Source: Rhizobium terrae (GTDB taxonomy: Bacteria; Pseudomonadota; Alphaproteobacteria; Rhizobiales; Rhizobiaceae). From it: a stretch of 64,000 nt of DNA. This document shows, piece by piece, positions 17,739 through 26,018 of this stretch (its first letter is position 1; each line of letters opens with the position of its first letter). The stretch spans positions 488,920 through 552,919 of the forward strand of contig NZ_QJKM01000001.1 in assembly GCF_003425685.1 (NCBI RefSeq). Direction: 5' to 3'. Position numbers and translations under genes: made by a program. The notes under the pieces are model-generated. The model had not been told where the DNA came from. It ran no database searches and saw nothing but the letters and a program-made list of their open reading frames with translations.

Positions 17739-17762
17739 GGCCGGGCTCTGCCCGGCCTTTTT
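17739..17762 (+). terminator. Intrinsic terminator after the SBP gene
   Basis: GGCCGGGC (17739-17746), loop TCT, GCCCGGCC (17750-17757), then TTTTT. Stable and canonical, rightward. Confidence 0.9.
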
Positions 17763-17819
17763 CTGAAAAGATATTGGATTGGCAGCACGAAAGTTGTGCG
17801 CCGACAGGGAGATAGACCG

Positions 17820-18773
17820 ATGGGGAAGATTGCGCTGGCGATCCATGGCGGCTGCGGCGTTATGGCCAAACTTGACCTCAGCGAGGGGGAATGGGCCGCG
17901 TCGCGCGTCGATCTCGGCCGGGCGCTGAGGGCCGGCTGGGATATCCTGACCAAGGGCGGTTCTGCGCTCGATGCGGTACAGGCCGCAGTCGTCGTTATGG
18001 AAGATTCGCCGCATTTCAATGCCGGTTACGGCGCGGCACTCAACACTGAAGGCAAGCATGAGCTCGATGCCTCGATCATGGATGGCCGGACGCTGGAGTC
18101 CGGTGCCGTGACGCTCGTCCGGCGCATCCGCAACCCGATCAAGGCGGCCCGCAAGATCATGGAAAAGGGTGACGCTATCCTGCTCGGCGGTCCGGCGGCG
18201 GACGAATTCGCTCGGCAGGCAGGCCTCGATATGGTCGAGCCTGATTATTTCACCACCGAAAGGCGCATCAAGGCGCTCGCGGCCATGAAAGCGCATGCGG
18301 AAGCCGGTACGGCGGCGAAGGCCAGCGAGGCGGAAAAACATGGCACGGTCGGCGCGGTGGCGCTCGACGGCGCAGGCCATCTGGCGGCAGCAACCTCCAC
18401 CGGCGGTTACAACAACAAGCCAGACGGCCGCATCGGCGACACGCCGATCATAGGTGCCGGCACCTATGCGCGCGACGGAGCCTGCGCGGTTTCCGGCACC
18501 GGCAAGGGCGAGTATTTCATGCGCTATGCGGTCGGCCACGAAGTGGCGGCACGTGTCTCCTATCTTGGCGAAAGCCTGGAAGCGGCTGCCGCCAAGGTCA
18601 TTCAGGAGGACCTGAAACGGCACAATATCGGCGCTGGTCTCGTGGCTGTCGATGCGGATGGTTCGATCACCGCGCCCTATAATACCGACGGCATGTTCCG
18701 AGGCTGGGTGACGCCGGAGGGCGAGTTCTACGTTGCCACCCATGGCGAGGTATTCCATATCCAGCCGGCGTAA
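17820..18773 (+). CDS. Isoaspartyl peptidase / plant-type L-asparaginase
   Basis: 317 residues from the ATG at 17820, preceded by AGGGAGA. This is an Ntn-hydrolase that self-cleaves before the nucleophile Thr176 in HGTVGAVALD. The N-terminal AIHGGCG and the TSTGGYNNKPDGRIGDTPIIGAGTYA-type substrate loop are present. It releases aspartate from beta-aspartyl dipeptides and asparagine. In enterobacteria the same enzyme (IaaA) is encoded beside the GsiABCD importer, and here it follows the Gsi-like receptor gene, which supports a shared peptide-scavenging role. A terminator separates it from the SBP gene, so it may have its own promoter or depend on read-through. Confidence 0.9.
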   Translation: MGKIALAIHGGCGVMAKLDLSEGEWAASRVDLGRALRAGWDILTKGGSALDAVQAAVVVMEDSPHFNAGYGAALNTEGKHELDASIMDGRTLESGAVTLVRRIRNPIKAARKIMEKGDAILLGGPAADEFARQAGLDMVEPDYFTTERRIKALAAMKAHAEAGTAAKASEAEKHGTVGAVALDGAGHLAAATSTGGYNNKPDGRIGDTPIIGAGTYARDGACAVSGTGKGEYFMRYAVGHEVAARVSYLGESLEAAAAKVIQEDLKRHNIGAGLVAVDADGSITAPYNTDGMFRGWVTPEGEFYVATHGEVFHIQPA

Positions 18774-18795
18774 CTCCGGTTTGAACATCCGTCTT

Positions 18796-18829
18796 CGAAA
18801 GGCGCCGGATGATCCTGCGGCGCCTTTCG
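18796..18829. terminator. Hairpin between convergent genes, probable bidirectional terminator
   Basis: CGAAAGGCGCCG (18796-18807) and CGGCGCCTTTCG (18818-18829) are perfect 12-base inverted copies with a 10-base loop. It lies between the rightward asparaginase gene (stop 18773) and the leftward SDR gene (stop 18861). The T tract is short (CCTTTCG) in both directions, so efficiency is uncertain. Confidence 0.6.
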
Positions 18830-18860
18830 CATAGCCGCGGCAGGCTCCAGACCTCGCCAA

Positions 18861-19607
18861 TTACTTGCCGCCGTCCACGCTGATCACCTGTCCGGAAATC
18901 CAGCCTGCAAAATCGGAGGCGAAGAACATGACCATGGCCGCGATGTCGTCCGGGGTTCCGAGGCGCTTCAGCGCGATGTTCTGGAGAAGCTTGGCCTGCC
19001 CCTCCTCACCCATCGCTTCCCACTGTTTCTCGGTCGACGGATTGGAGCGGACGAAACCCGGGGCCACGTTATTGACGGTGATGTTCCACGGCCCGAGCTC
19101 ATGGGCGAGCTGGCGGGTCAAGCCGATCTGGCCGGCCTTGGCGCTGGCATAGGCCTGAATGCCCGTCAGCGAGATGCCGAGACCGGCGCCGCTTGAAATA
19201 TTGATGATGCGTCCTGCTTTTTTCCTCTTCATGGACGGCGCCACCGCCTGCGCCATAAAGAAGGCGCCGGACAGGTTGACGTCGAAGATCGTCTGCCAGT
19301 CGCTCTCGGAAACCTCTTCTATAGGCCGGCCGACTTGTCCGCGCACGCCGCCGGCATTGTTGACGAGGATATCCACATCACCGAGGCTGGCGACGAGCGC
19401 CTGCACATCCGTGCGGCTGCCGATATCGAGAATATGAAGGGTGGCATTTCCTCCGCAGAGTTTCACGGTCTCCGTTAATCCCGCCGCATTGACGTCGCAG
19501 GCATGCACCGTGGCGCCGCGGCTCGCGAAACTCTGCGCGATGGCGCGGCCGAAACCATGCGCCGCGCCGGTGACGATCACGACCTTGCCTTCGAAGGAAA
19601 TGTTCAT
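18861..19607 (-). CDS. SDR-family oxidoreductase
   Basis: 248 residues, a classical short-chain dehydrogenase. The NAD(P) motif is TGAAHGFG (13-20), the structural motif is NNAGG (83-87), and the catalytic residues are Ser139, Tyr153 and Lys157 (YASAK). Asp38 in HACDVN at the end of the second strand suggests NAD preference. It is the last gene of the sugar-importer operon; its start overlaps the stop of the KPR-like gene (ATGA). It probably oxidises an imported polyol or sugar derivative. FabG-like annotation would be generic. Confidence 0.88.
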   Translation of the reverse strand: MNISFEGKVVIVTGAAHGFGRAIAQSFASRGATVHACDVNAAGLTETVKLCGGNATLHILDIGSRTDVQALVASLGDVDILVNNAGGVRGQVGRPIEEVSESDWQTIFDVNLSGAFFMAQAVAPSMKRKKAGRIINISSGAGLGISLTGIQAYASAKAGQIGLTRQLAHELGPWNITVNNVAPGFVRSNPSTEKQWEAMGEEGQAKLLQNIALKRLGTPDDIAAMVMFFASDFAGWISGQVISVDGGK

Positions 19608-20623
19608 GCCGCGGCCTTCGAAAGCTCGTCGAGATTTGCAAGGTCGAGCGACCGCTTGCCGTCCTCGATCTCGTGGATCATGGCAATCAGGCGTGCGGTG
19701 AGCGGCGTCGGAACACGCGATTCCCGCCCGATCTCGACCACCGGCAGGACCTGTGCGTCGACCTCGGTCTTCCGCTTGCGAATGGCGAGATCCCGCCAGA
19801 TGCCGGAATGGGATTTTGCCGATTTGCGGTTATGCGCGACCATGTCATCGAAGGACTGAGCGGTTTGCTCCGGCGTAGCCAGAGGACCGAAAGCAGTCGG
19901 ATCGAAGCCGTCAAAGGCCTCCGTCCGGATATTGTTGATGGCTGCGACCGTCGCCACCTCCAATGCGAGCTTGCGTAGCACCGGCCTTGCCTTCTCATTG
20001 GCGAGCACATCTGCAATGCTGTCATTGGTCAGCGCAGTGCCGAAAAGCAAAGCGCCGTAGATCAGCTTGCCCCAGAGGAAGCCCCAGATGTTGTTGGTGA
20101 TCAGCGCCCTTGGCTCGAAGGCCTTCATCACGTCGTAGATGCTCTCGGCACGATCGGTGAAACGGCCGTCGAGCTCGCCGATAACCACTGCCCCTTGGCC
20201 GCTATATTGGACGACGCCAGGTTCCAAATAGTCCGCGCCGAAATTGACGAAGCAACCGATGACACGGTTCTGACCGGCGATCCTTGCGATCACCCGCTCA
20301 TTCAATCCATTCTGTGCCGAGACGACGTAACCATCCGGCGCCACATGTTCGACCAGCGCCTTTGTCGCTTCTTCGGTATGATGGGCTTTGACGCAGAGGA
20401 AGGTACGCTGAAAGACGCCTTCGACCTCCTCCGGCAGACAGGCCTTCGCCGGCACCACATCCTCAAATATCGGACCGACGATCTTCAGCCCCTTCCCGTT
20501 GATCGCGTCGACATGTTCCTTCACGCTGTCGACGAAGATCACTTCTTGGCCGGCGCGGATGAGGGCCGCACCGAGCGTTCCGCCGATCGCTCCGGCGCCC
20601 CAGATCAAGATCGGTTGACTCAT
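19604..20623 (-). CDS. Ketopantoate reductase (PanE/ApbA)-like oxidoreductase
   Basis: 339 residues from the ATG at 20623 (MSQPILIW). An ATG two codons earlier sits too close to the AGGAG ribosome site. The N-terminal Rossmann motif GAGAIGGTLGA (9-19), the VKAHHTEEA and SAQNGLNE blocks and the C-terminal KSHSGIWRDLAIRKRKTE stretch match the PanE superfamily. Placement inside a carbohydrate ABC operon with an SDR suggests reduction or oxidation of a hydroxy/keto acid derived from the imported sugar rather than pantothenate synthesis. That is inference. Confidence 0.8.
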   Translation of the reverse strand: MSQPILIWGAGAIGGTLGAALIRAGQEVIFVDSVKEHVDAINGKGLKIVGPIFEDVVPAKACLPEEVEGVFQRTFLCVKAHHTEEATKALVEHVAPDGYVVSAQNGLNERVIARIAGQNRVIGCFVNFGADYLEPGVVQYSGQGAVVIGELDGRFTDRAESIYDVMKAFEPRALITNNIWGFLWGKLIYGALLFGTALTNDSIADVLANEKARPVLRKLALEVATVAAINNIRTEAFDGFDPTAFGPLATPEQTAQSFDDMVAHNRKSAKSHSGIWRDLAIRKRKTEVDAQVLPVVEIGRESRVPTPLTARLIAMIHEIEDGKRSLDLANLDELSKAAA

Positions 20624-20700
20624 GCCCATTCTCCTTCAAGCAGTGCCCGGGCTTTCCCGACCGCGACATCCTAAATTGCCCCATCACCGATAGACGATAT

Positions 20701-20734
20701 GCGACATTGCCGGAAGCCACGCCGGCAATGTCGC
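20701..20734. repeat. Perfect 13-base inverted repeat in operon gap
   Basis: GCGACATTGCCGG (20701-20713) and CCGGCAATGTCGC (20722-20734) are exact inverted copies with an 8-base loop. A second hairpin, AGCCGGACTTCCGGCT, lies at 20835-20850 directly after the MalG-type permease gene stop. Neither has a T tract. They sit in the 234-base gap between the permease and the KPR-like gene and may reduce read-through or mark a processing site. Nothing else is visible in the gap. Confidence 0.5.
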
Positions 20735-20857
20735 GCCTGTCGAACTCTATCATCTGGCGGGAAGTTCACGATAGGCGTTATCCGGCCTTCAACCTGCTTC
20801 ACGCTGCCCCTACGACATCCGGTGAGGTTGTTTTAGCCGGACTTCCGGCTGCGGAGT

Positions 20858-21721
20858 TTATTTCACCGCTCCCGCCGTCATCCCATTGATGAACTGGCGT
20901 GACAGGACGATGTAGACGAGGATCACCGGCGCCGAGGACAAAAGCAGGCCGGCGAAGAGCACGCCCCAATCGGTCGTGTATTCTCCCATGAACGTCGTCA
21001 GGCCCTGCGGCAGGGTCTTCAGAGCGTCCTTCTGGATGAAGATCAGCGGGAAGAAGAAGTCGTTCCAGATGGGCACGACGTTCTGGATGCCGGAAATCAC
21101 CAGTGCCGGCCGCACCAGCGGCAGCATGATCGACCACATGATCCGGGGTTCGCTGGCGCCGTCCATGCGGGCGGCATCCTCCAATTCGTTCGGAAGCGTG
21201 CGGATGAAGCCGGTCATGATGAAGACGGTCGTCGGCAGGCCCATCGCCACGTAGATAATGACAAGCGAAAGCTGGGTGTTGAGGATGCCGAGATCGCGCA
21301 TCAGGATGAAGAGCGGAATGATCGCAAGCTTCAGCGGCAGCGTCAGACCCGCCACAAAGAACATCAGCACGAAACCAGAGCCGCGGAAATTGTACCGCGC
21401 GATGCCATAGGCGGCCATCGTGCCGAGCGTCAGGATGAGGACGATCGACGAACCGGTGACGATCGCTGAGTTTATCAGGTAGCGCAGGAAGTTCGTCTCG
21501 CTCCAGATCTTCACGAGATTTGCGACATTCGAGAAATCGGGGATCGAGAACGGCGATTGGAAGATCTGGGCGTTGGTCTTGAAGGCCGCGAAGAACATGA
21601 TGACGAGCGGCCCCAACATCACGATCGTGTTGAGGATCAGGATGATCTGGATCAACCCGTCGCGGCCGAGCGTCTGCAGAATGCCGCGGCGGTCGTAATA
21701 GGTTTCCGTCGCCGCGCTCAT
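20858..21721 (-). CDS. Carbohydrate ABC transporter permease (MalG/UgpE type)
   Basis: 287 residues with six membrane segments and the EAA loop ELEDAARMDGASEPRIMWSI near the middle. The C-terminal SRQFINGMTAGAVK is the typical MalG-family ending (QRxxxxGLTAGAVK). It forms the channel with the upstream permease, whose stop overlaps this start by four bases. An in-frame reading shifted by one base covers the same span and is not coding. Confidence 0.93.
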   Translation of the reverse strand: MSAATETYYDRRGILQTLGRDGLIQIILILNTIVMLGPLVIMFFAAFKTNAQIFQSPFSIPDFSNVANLVKIWSETNFLRYLINSAIVTGSSIVLILTLGTMAAYGIARYNFRGSGFVLMFFVAGLTLPLKLAIIPLFILMRDLGILNTQLSLVIIYVAMGLPTTVFIMTGFIRTLPNELEDAARMDGASEPRIMWSIMLPLVRPALVISGIQNVVPIWNDFFFPLIFIQKDALKTLPQGLTTFMGEYTTDWGVLFAGLLLSSAPVILVYIVLSRQFINGMTAGAVK

Positions 21722-22641
21722 ATCTGAATCTCCCGTGCACGCAGGCGGAAGGTGATGAAGCCGGCGACGATGGCGATGAACAGGAAGATCAGCACGGCCA
21801 GCGCGCTGCCGGCGCCGAAATCCTGGCCTGAACCGGACTGGTCACCGAAGGCGGTGCGATAGAAATAGAGGCCGAGAACATCGGTCGCCTTGTGCGGCGA
21901 ACCATCGACGCCGGCCATGATGTAGGGCAGTTCGAACCAGTTGAACGAGCCGACGAAGAGCAGCGTGAAGACGACCGTCGCGCTCGGGGCGACCAGCGGC
22001 CAGACGACCTTGCTGATCTTCACCCATTCGCTTTCGGTTTCCATGCGCACGGCATCAAGGATTTCGCCGGGAATGCGCTGCATGCCGGCGAGGAAGACGA
22101 GAGTTGGGAAACCGACCATGTGCCAGGCATTGGCGATGATCAGTGCCCAGAGTGCCGTCGTATCCTGGCCTAGCCAGGGCTGCGCCAGGCCACCAAGGCC
22201 CGTGCCGCGAAGCGAGATGTTCACAACGCCGAAGAGGGGGTGGAGAAAGAGCTTCCAGAGAAAGCCTACGATGATGGTGGACAATACGACCGGCAGAAAG
22301 ACCGCGACGCGGTGGAAGGCTGCACCCGGAAGCTCGCGCCAAAGGCAATAGGCAAGCAGAAAGCCGACGCCGTTCTGCAGCACCATCAGCGCGAAAAAGA
22401 CGAGCACGTTGTGCAGGAAGGCGTTCGCCGTCCAGTCTGCATAGGGCTGGGTGAACAGGACCTTGTAGAAGTTCGCGAAGCCGACGAATTCGCCCCGCGC
22501 CAGCCCGTGCCACTGAAAAAAGGCATAGGCGAAGGCGGAGATGATGGGATAGACGACGAACAGGGCGACGAAGGCCAGCGGCGGCACAATCAGCGCCGTA
22601 ATCCATAGACGTCGCGCCAGCAGAGGCGATCCGGGCATCAC
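21718..22641 (-). CDS. Carbohydrate ABC transporter permease (MalF/UgpA type)
   Basis: 307 residues with an N-terminal membrane helix after a short basic leader, about six membrane spans and the coupling motif EILDAVRMETESEWVKISKVVWPL. It is the partner of the MalG-type permease in one inner-membrane importer. A strong hairpin separates it from the SBP gene. Confidence 0.92.
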   Translation of the reverse strand: MMPGSPLLARRLWITALIVPPLAFVALFVVYPIISAFAYAFFQWHGLARGEFVGFANFYKVLFTQPYADWTANAFLHNVLVFFALMVLQNGVGFLLAYCLWRELPGAAFHRVAVFLPVVLSTIIVGFLWKLFLHPLFGVVNISLRGTGLGGLAQPWLGQDTTALWALIIANAWHMVGFPTLVFLAGMQRIPGEILDAVRMETESEWVKISKVVWPLVAPSATVVFTLLFVGSFNWFELPYIMAGVDGSPHKATDVLGLYFYRTAFGDQSGSGQDFGAGSALAVLIFLFIAIVAGFITFRLRAREIQI

Positions 22642-22665
22642 AAGTCCTTGGGGTTGGGAAGAGGA

Positions 22666-22689
22666 GGAGCGGCCAAGAGCGGCCGCTCC
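22666..22689 (-). promoter_or_regulatory. Intercistronic hairpin after the sugar SBP gene
   Basis: GGAGCGGCC and GGCCGCTCC (22666-22674 and 22681-22689) form a perfect nine-base-pair stem with a six-base loop. It lies in the 58-base gap between the SBP stop and the first permease start. This parallels the hairpin after the amino-acid SBP gene at 4153-4185. It probably boosts SBP over permease levels. Confidence 0.5.
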
Positions 22690-22699
22690 GCAGTCTGCA

Positions 22700-23938
22700 T
22701 CATTTTTTGAAAGGCGCGTACCAGGCTGCGAGGCCGGTCGTCAGGTTCTTGCCGACCTCTTCCGGGGTCGCCTTGCCGCTCAGGAGCTTCTGGATCTCGC
22801 CCTGGAGCAGGACGGAACCGGATGGTTCGCCGAAGCGGAAATGCACCAGCATGATGTAAGGGATGGAGTGCTTGTTCAGCTCCGCAACCTCGCCCAGCAA
22901 CGCATCCTTGAAGGTCACACCCGGCACAGCCGAAATGTTGTTCAGGTCGTCGGCAAACATCTGGCCGAATTCCTGGCTGGCGAGGAAGTTGACGAATTTC
23001 AGCGCAGCTTCTTTCTTGGTGGTCTTGGCGTTGACCGCATAACCGCCGTCGAAATACTGGGCGACCAGCTTCTCGTCGCCTGCCTTCATGCCCGGCATGG
23101 CGAAGATGCCCATGTTCATCTTCGGGTTCTGCTTCTTGAAGTTGGCAAGCTCATAGGACCCGCCGACGAACATGCCGGCCATGCCGGATGCAAAAAGCTG
23201 CTGGGACGATGCGTAGTCGAGGCCGATGAAACCGTCCGGGAAATACTTGGTGATCTCCTTGAGCTTGGCGAGCGCTCCAACGTAACGCTTGTCGGTGAAG
23301 TCGGTCTTGCCAGCCATCAGGTCGTCATAGAAACCTTTGCCCATCAGCGTGGAGGCAATGCCGCCGACCATGACTTCGTTCTGCCAGGCGGTTGCCGTAC
23401 CGTTGCCGAAAGGCATAACGCCGGCAGCCTTCAGCTTTTCAGAAGCCTTGACGAGATCGTCCCAGGTTTCAGGCTCCTTCAGGCCGTTCTTGTCGAAGAT
23501 GTCCTTGTTGTAGATCACCAGCATGGTCTGGCTGGCGAAGGGCACCGCGTAAGTGATCTTGCTGGAACGCACCGTTTCCGCTGCGACCGCGGCGGGCGCG
23601 AACTTTTCGAGCGCCGGAACATTGGTCTTGTCGAGCGGCAGCAGATAACCGGCATTCGCGACGTTCTCCAGGCCGCCATAGGCGCGGGCGAACATGATGT
23701 CAGGACCTGCCCCTCCGGCAAGAGCCGTCGAAAGAATGGTATTGTAGTTGGTGGCCTCGAACGTCTCGAACTTCACGGTGATACCGGGGTTCTTCGCTTC
23801 GAAGGCCTTGATGAACTTCTCGTACTGGGCCTTGTCTTCCTGGCGCCAGCTCCAGAAGGTCAAATCCTCTGCCAGCGCAGGCAGGGCCGTTGCCAAAGCT
23901 CCCAAGGCGACGATTGTCTTCATAATCAGCTTTTTCAT
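22700..23938 (-). CDS. Carbohydrate ABC substrate-binding protein (SBP family 1)
   Basis: 412 residues. A Sec signal peptide (MKKLIMKTIVALGALATALPALAED) is cleaved near residue 23. The mature N-terminus LTFWSWRQEDK and the NPGITVKFE block are typical of family 1 sugar receptors. The gene order ATPase, SBP, permease, permease matches rhizobial carbohydrate importers of the CUT1 class. The substrate is not predictable from sequence; the HAD phosphatase, SDR and KPR-like enzymes suggest a polyol or sugar acid. Confidence 0.92.
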   Translation of the reverse strand: MKKLIMKTIVALGALATALPALAEDLTFWSWRQEDKAQYEKFIKAFEAKNPGITVKFETFEATNYNTILSTALAGGAGPDIMFARAYGGLENVANAGYLLPLDKTNVPALEKFAPAAVAAETVRSSKITYAVPFASQTMLVIYNKDIFDKNGLKEPETWDDLVKASEKLKAAGVMPFGNGTATAWQNEVMVGGIASTLMGKGFYDDLMAGKTDFTDKRYVGALAKLKEITKYFPDGFIGLDYASSQQLFASGMAGMFVGGSYELANFKKQNPKMNMGIFAMPGMKAGDEKLVAQYFDGGYAVNAKTTKKEAALKFVNFLASQEFGQMFADDLNNISAVPGVTFKDALLGEVAELNKHSIPYIMLVHFRFGEPSGSVLLQGEIQKLLSGKATPEEVGKNLTTGLAAWYAPFKK

Positions 23939-23982
23939 CGTGTTCCTTCCTCTCTTCTATTCAATAGTAGACGAATTCGGTT

Positions 23983-25053
23983 TCAGGCCGCCAACCTCTC
24001 CCGCGTTGACCGGCTGAAATAGTGAACTGCTTCCGGCGCCACGCCGACGACGACCGGCGTATCCGGCCTGAGATCGACGCCGGCTGATCCGCGCACGCTG
24101 ATCAGCGTTCCGTCACCCAGCCGCACGTAGACATAGGTGTTTTCGCCCAGGTACTCGGTGTAGACGACGGTACCGCGGAAACCGGCGGCGCTCGTGTCGG
24201 TATTGACGGACAAAGCGTCCGGGCGCACGCCGAGCACCAGTTCCCGCTCTTCCGATCCGGGCAGGCGTGGCAGTTTCAGGGATCCGGAACCGGCAAGGCC
24301 GAGACTGTCGCCATCACGTGCCACATCGAGGAGTGCCATGCGCGGCGAACCGATGAAAGTCGCGACGAACGTGTTCGCCGGTCGTTCGTAGAGTTCGCGC
24401 GGGCTGCCGAACTGCTCCACCCGGCCGTTGTTCATGACGACGATCCGGTCAGCCAGCGTCATCGCTTCCACCTGGTCATGGGTGACGTAGATGGTTGTAC
24501 CGCCGATCTCCCGATGCAGCCTGGCGATTTCCAGGCGCACGTCGGAACGCAGTGCCGCATCCAGGTTGGAGAGCGGCTCGTCGAGCAGTAGGACCTTCGG
24601 CTTCCTGACGAGCGCGCGGCCGATCGCCACACGCTGGCGCTGACCGCCGGAAAGCTCTCTCGGCTTGCGCTTCAGAAGCGGGTCGAGTTTCAGCATCTTC
24701 GACGCCTCGTCGATGCGCTTGTCGATCTCGGACCTGTCGAGGCCCATCAGCCGCACGCCGAAGGCCATGTTCTCGTAGACGTCCATATGCGGATAAAGCG
24801 CATAGGACTGAAACACCATGGCGATGCCGCGACGCGACGGCGCCACTTCGTTCATGGGCCGGTCCTCGATCCGGAACTCCCCGCCGCTGATCGTGTCGAG
24901 TCCGGCGATCAGCCTCAGCAGCGTGGACTTGCCGCAGCCCGAGGGGCCGACGAATACGATGAACTCCTTATCGGCGATTTCCAGGTCGATGCCATGCAGC
25001 ACGTCGACCGTGCCGAAGCTTTTCTTGATGCCGCTCAAGGTCATTCGAGCCAT
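23983..25053 (-). CDS. Carbohydrate ABC transporter ATPase (UgpC/MsmK type)
   Basis: 356 residues. Walker A is GPSGCGKST (about 36-44), the signature is LSGGQRQRVA (about 134-143), Walker B is VLLLDEPLSNLDAALR (about 152-167) and the H-loop is VTHDQVEAM. The C-terminal third is the TOBE/MalK regulatory domain. It belongs with the CUT1 permeases encoded downstream and couples ATP hydrolysis to sugar uptake. Confidence 0.94.
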   Translation of the reverse strand: MARMTLSGIKKSFGTVDVLHGIDLEIADKEFIVFVGPSGCGKSTLLRLIAGLDTISGGEFRIEDRPMNEVAPSRRGIAMVFQSYALYPHMDVYENMAFGVRLMGLDRSEIDKRIDEASKMLKLDPLLKRKPRELSGGQRQRVAIGRALVRKPKVLLLDEPLSNLDAALRSDVRLEIARLHREIGGTTIYVTHDQVEAMTLADRIVVMNNGRVEQFGSPRELYERPANTFVATFIGSPRMALLDVARDGDSLGLAGSGSLKLPRLPGSEERELVLGVRPDALSVNTDTSAAGFRGTVVYTEYLGENTYVYVRLGDGTLISVRGSAGVDLRPDTPVVVGVAPEAVHYFSRSTRERLAA

Positions 25054-25070
25054 GAATTATTCCGTCCTCG

Positions 25071-25688
25071 TCAATTCGCAGCAAGGTCGCCGGCGAGCGC
25101 TGAAAGCGCATTCGCCGTTTCGACCGGATCGCGGTGAACCATGCAATGCTGCCATCCGACCTGGCGCGCCGCGATGACGTTTTCCTCGATGTCGTCGATG
25201 AAGAAGACTTCTTTCTCATCGCACCGCTCCGCCTCGAAGACGTGCCGGAAGATCATCTCGTCCGGTTTTTCCAGTCCCATGTCCTGAGACAGGTATGCGT
25301 GGTCAAAAAAGCCTTCGCCGAGGATATTCTCGCTGATATAGCGCCAGTGAATGGCCTGGTTGTTGCTGAGGCAGACGACGCGGTAGCTCTGCCTGAGGCG
25401 CCGCACGAAATCGATGAAACCCGAAAACCCTTCAGCCACATAGGCATGCTCGGCCTCGTAGACGCTCTCCTGCGGCACATCGAACACATCGGAGAGAGCC
25501 CGCACATAGTCGGCTTCGGCGGAATGTCCTAGCCGGAAAGCGCGGAAGAGCGCTTCCGGCGCCTCCGCGTAACGACTGGCGGAACGCGCGCTTCCACCCC
25601 TCGATATGGCGAGGTCGCGCGAAGCCGGATCGAGCTTCACGAACACACCGCCGATATCGAAAATGAAGAGCTTTTCCCGTTTGTCCAT
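25071..25688 (-). CDS. HAD-superfamily hydrolase (YihX-like)
   Basis: 205 residues. HAD motif I appears as FIFDIGGVF with Asp11 as the nucleophile; the second Asp of DxD is replaced by Gly, as in the YihX/epoxide-hydrolase-like branch. Motif II is CLSNN, motif III is EKPDEMIF and motif IV is FFIDDIEEN. It is the first gene of the carbohydrate-importer operon and lies 17 bases before the ATPase gene. It probably dephosphorylates a sugar phosphate or acts on a halo-acid-like compound; the former fits context better. Confidence 0.85.
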   Translation of the reverse strand: MDKREKLFIFDIGGVFVKLDPASRDLAISRGGSARSASRYAEAPEALFRAFRLGHSAEADYVRALSDVFDVPQESVYEAEHAYVAEGFSGFIDFVRRLRQSYRVVCLSNNQAIHWRYISENILGEGFFDHAYLSQDMGLEKPDEMIFRHVFEAERCDEKEVFFIDDIEENVIAARQVGWQHCMVHRDPVETANALSALAGDLAAN

Positions 25689-26018
25689 TGCCGGTTCCAG
25701 CGTTAACCCCTCTTAACCCTTGCTTGACAACCTATTGGATAATTCCGGCCTGTCAATTCAGATTGGAATTTTTTATTCGTCTTCGGATTTTTCAAGGCGT
25801 TGAATGATTTCATGGCTGTTCCGCAACCCTTTGGAGGGATGAGGAGCTGTTGAACAAAAGTGCGTATGTGTCGGAAATCTCTGAAGATTGGACGAAATTA
25901 AGGGTGTGGGAAGGATAGGTGGAATATTAAATTCTCAAACTTGTTGTCACGTGGAATTTTCTATCGTAATCTTTCGGCAGTGAGAGCCGCTCCGCGGCGA
26001 GACCAGCGGAGGAAGACC
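25689..26018. other. Divergent intergenic region, no gene seen
   Basis: 330 bases, clearly AT-richer than the flanks, between the leftward importer operon and rightward murQ. It holds two TTAACCC copies (25703-25709 and 25713-25719), a TTGACA (25724-25729) with its inverted copy TGTCAA (25751-25756), and GAATATTAAATTC-like symmetry just before murQ. Promoters for both sides should lie here, but I could not place a convincing -35/-10 pair. No open frame with a ribosome site was found. Confidence 0.5.
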
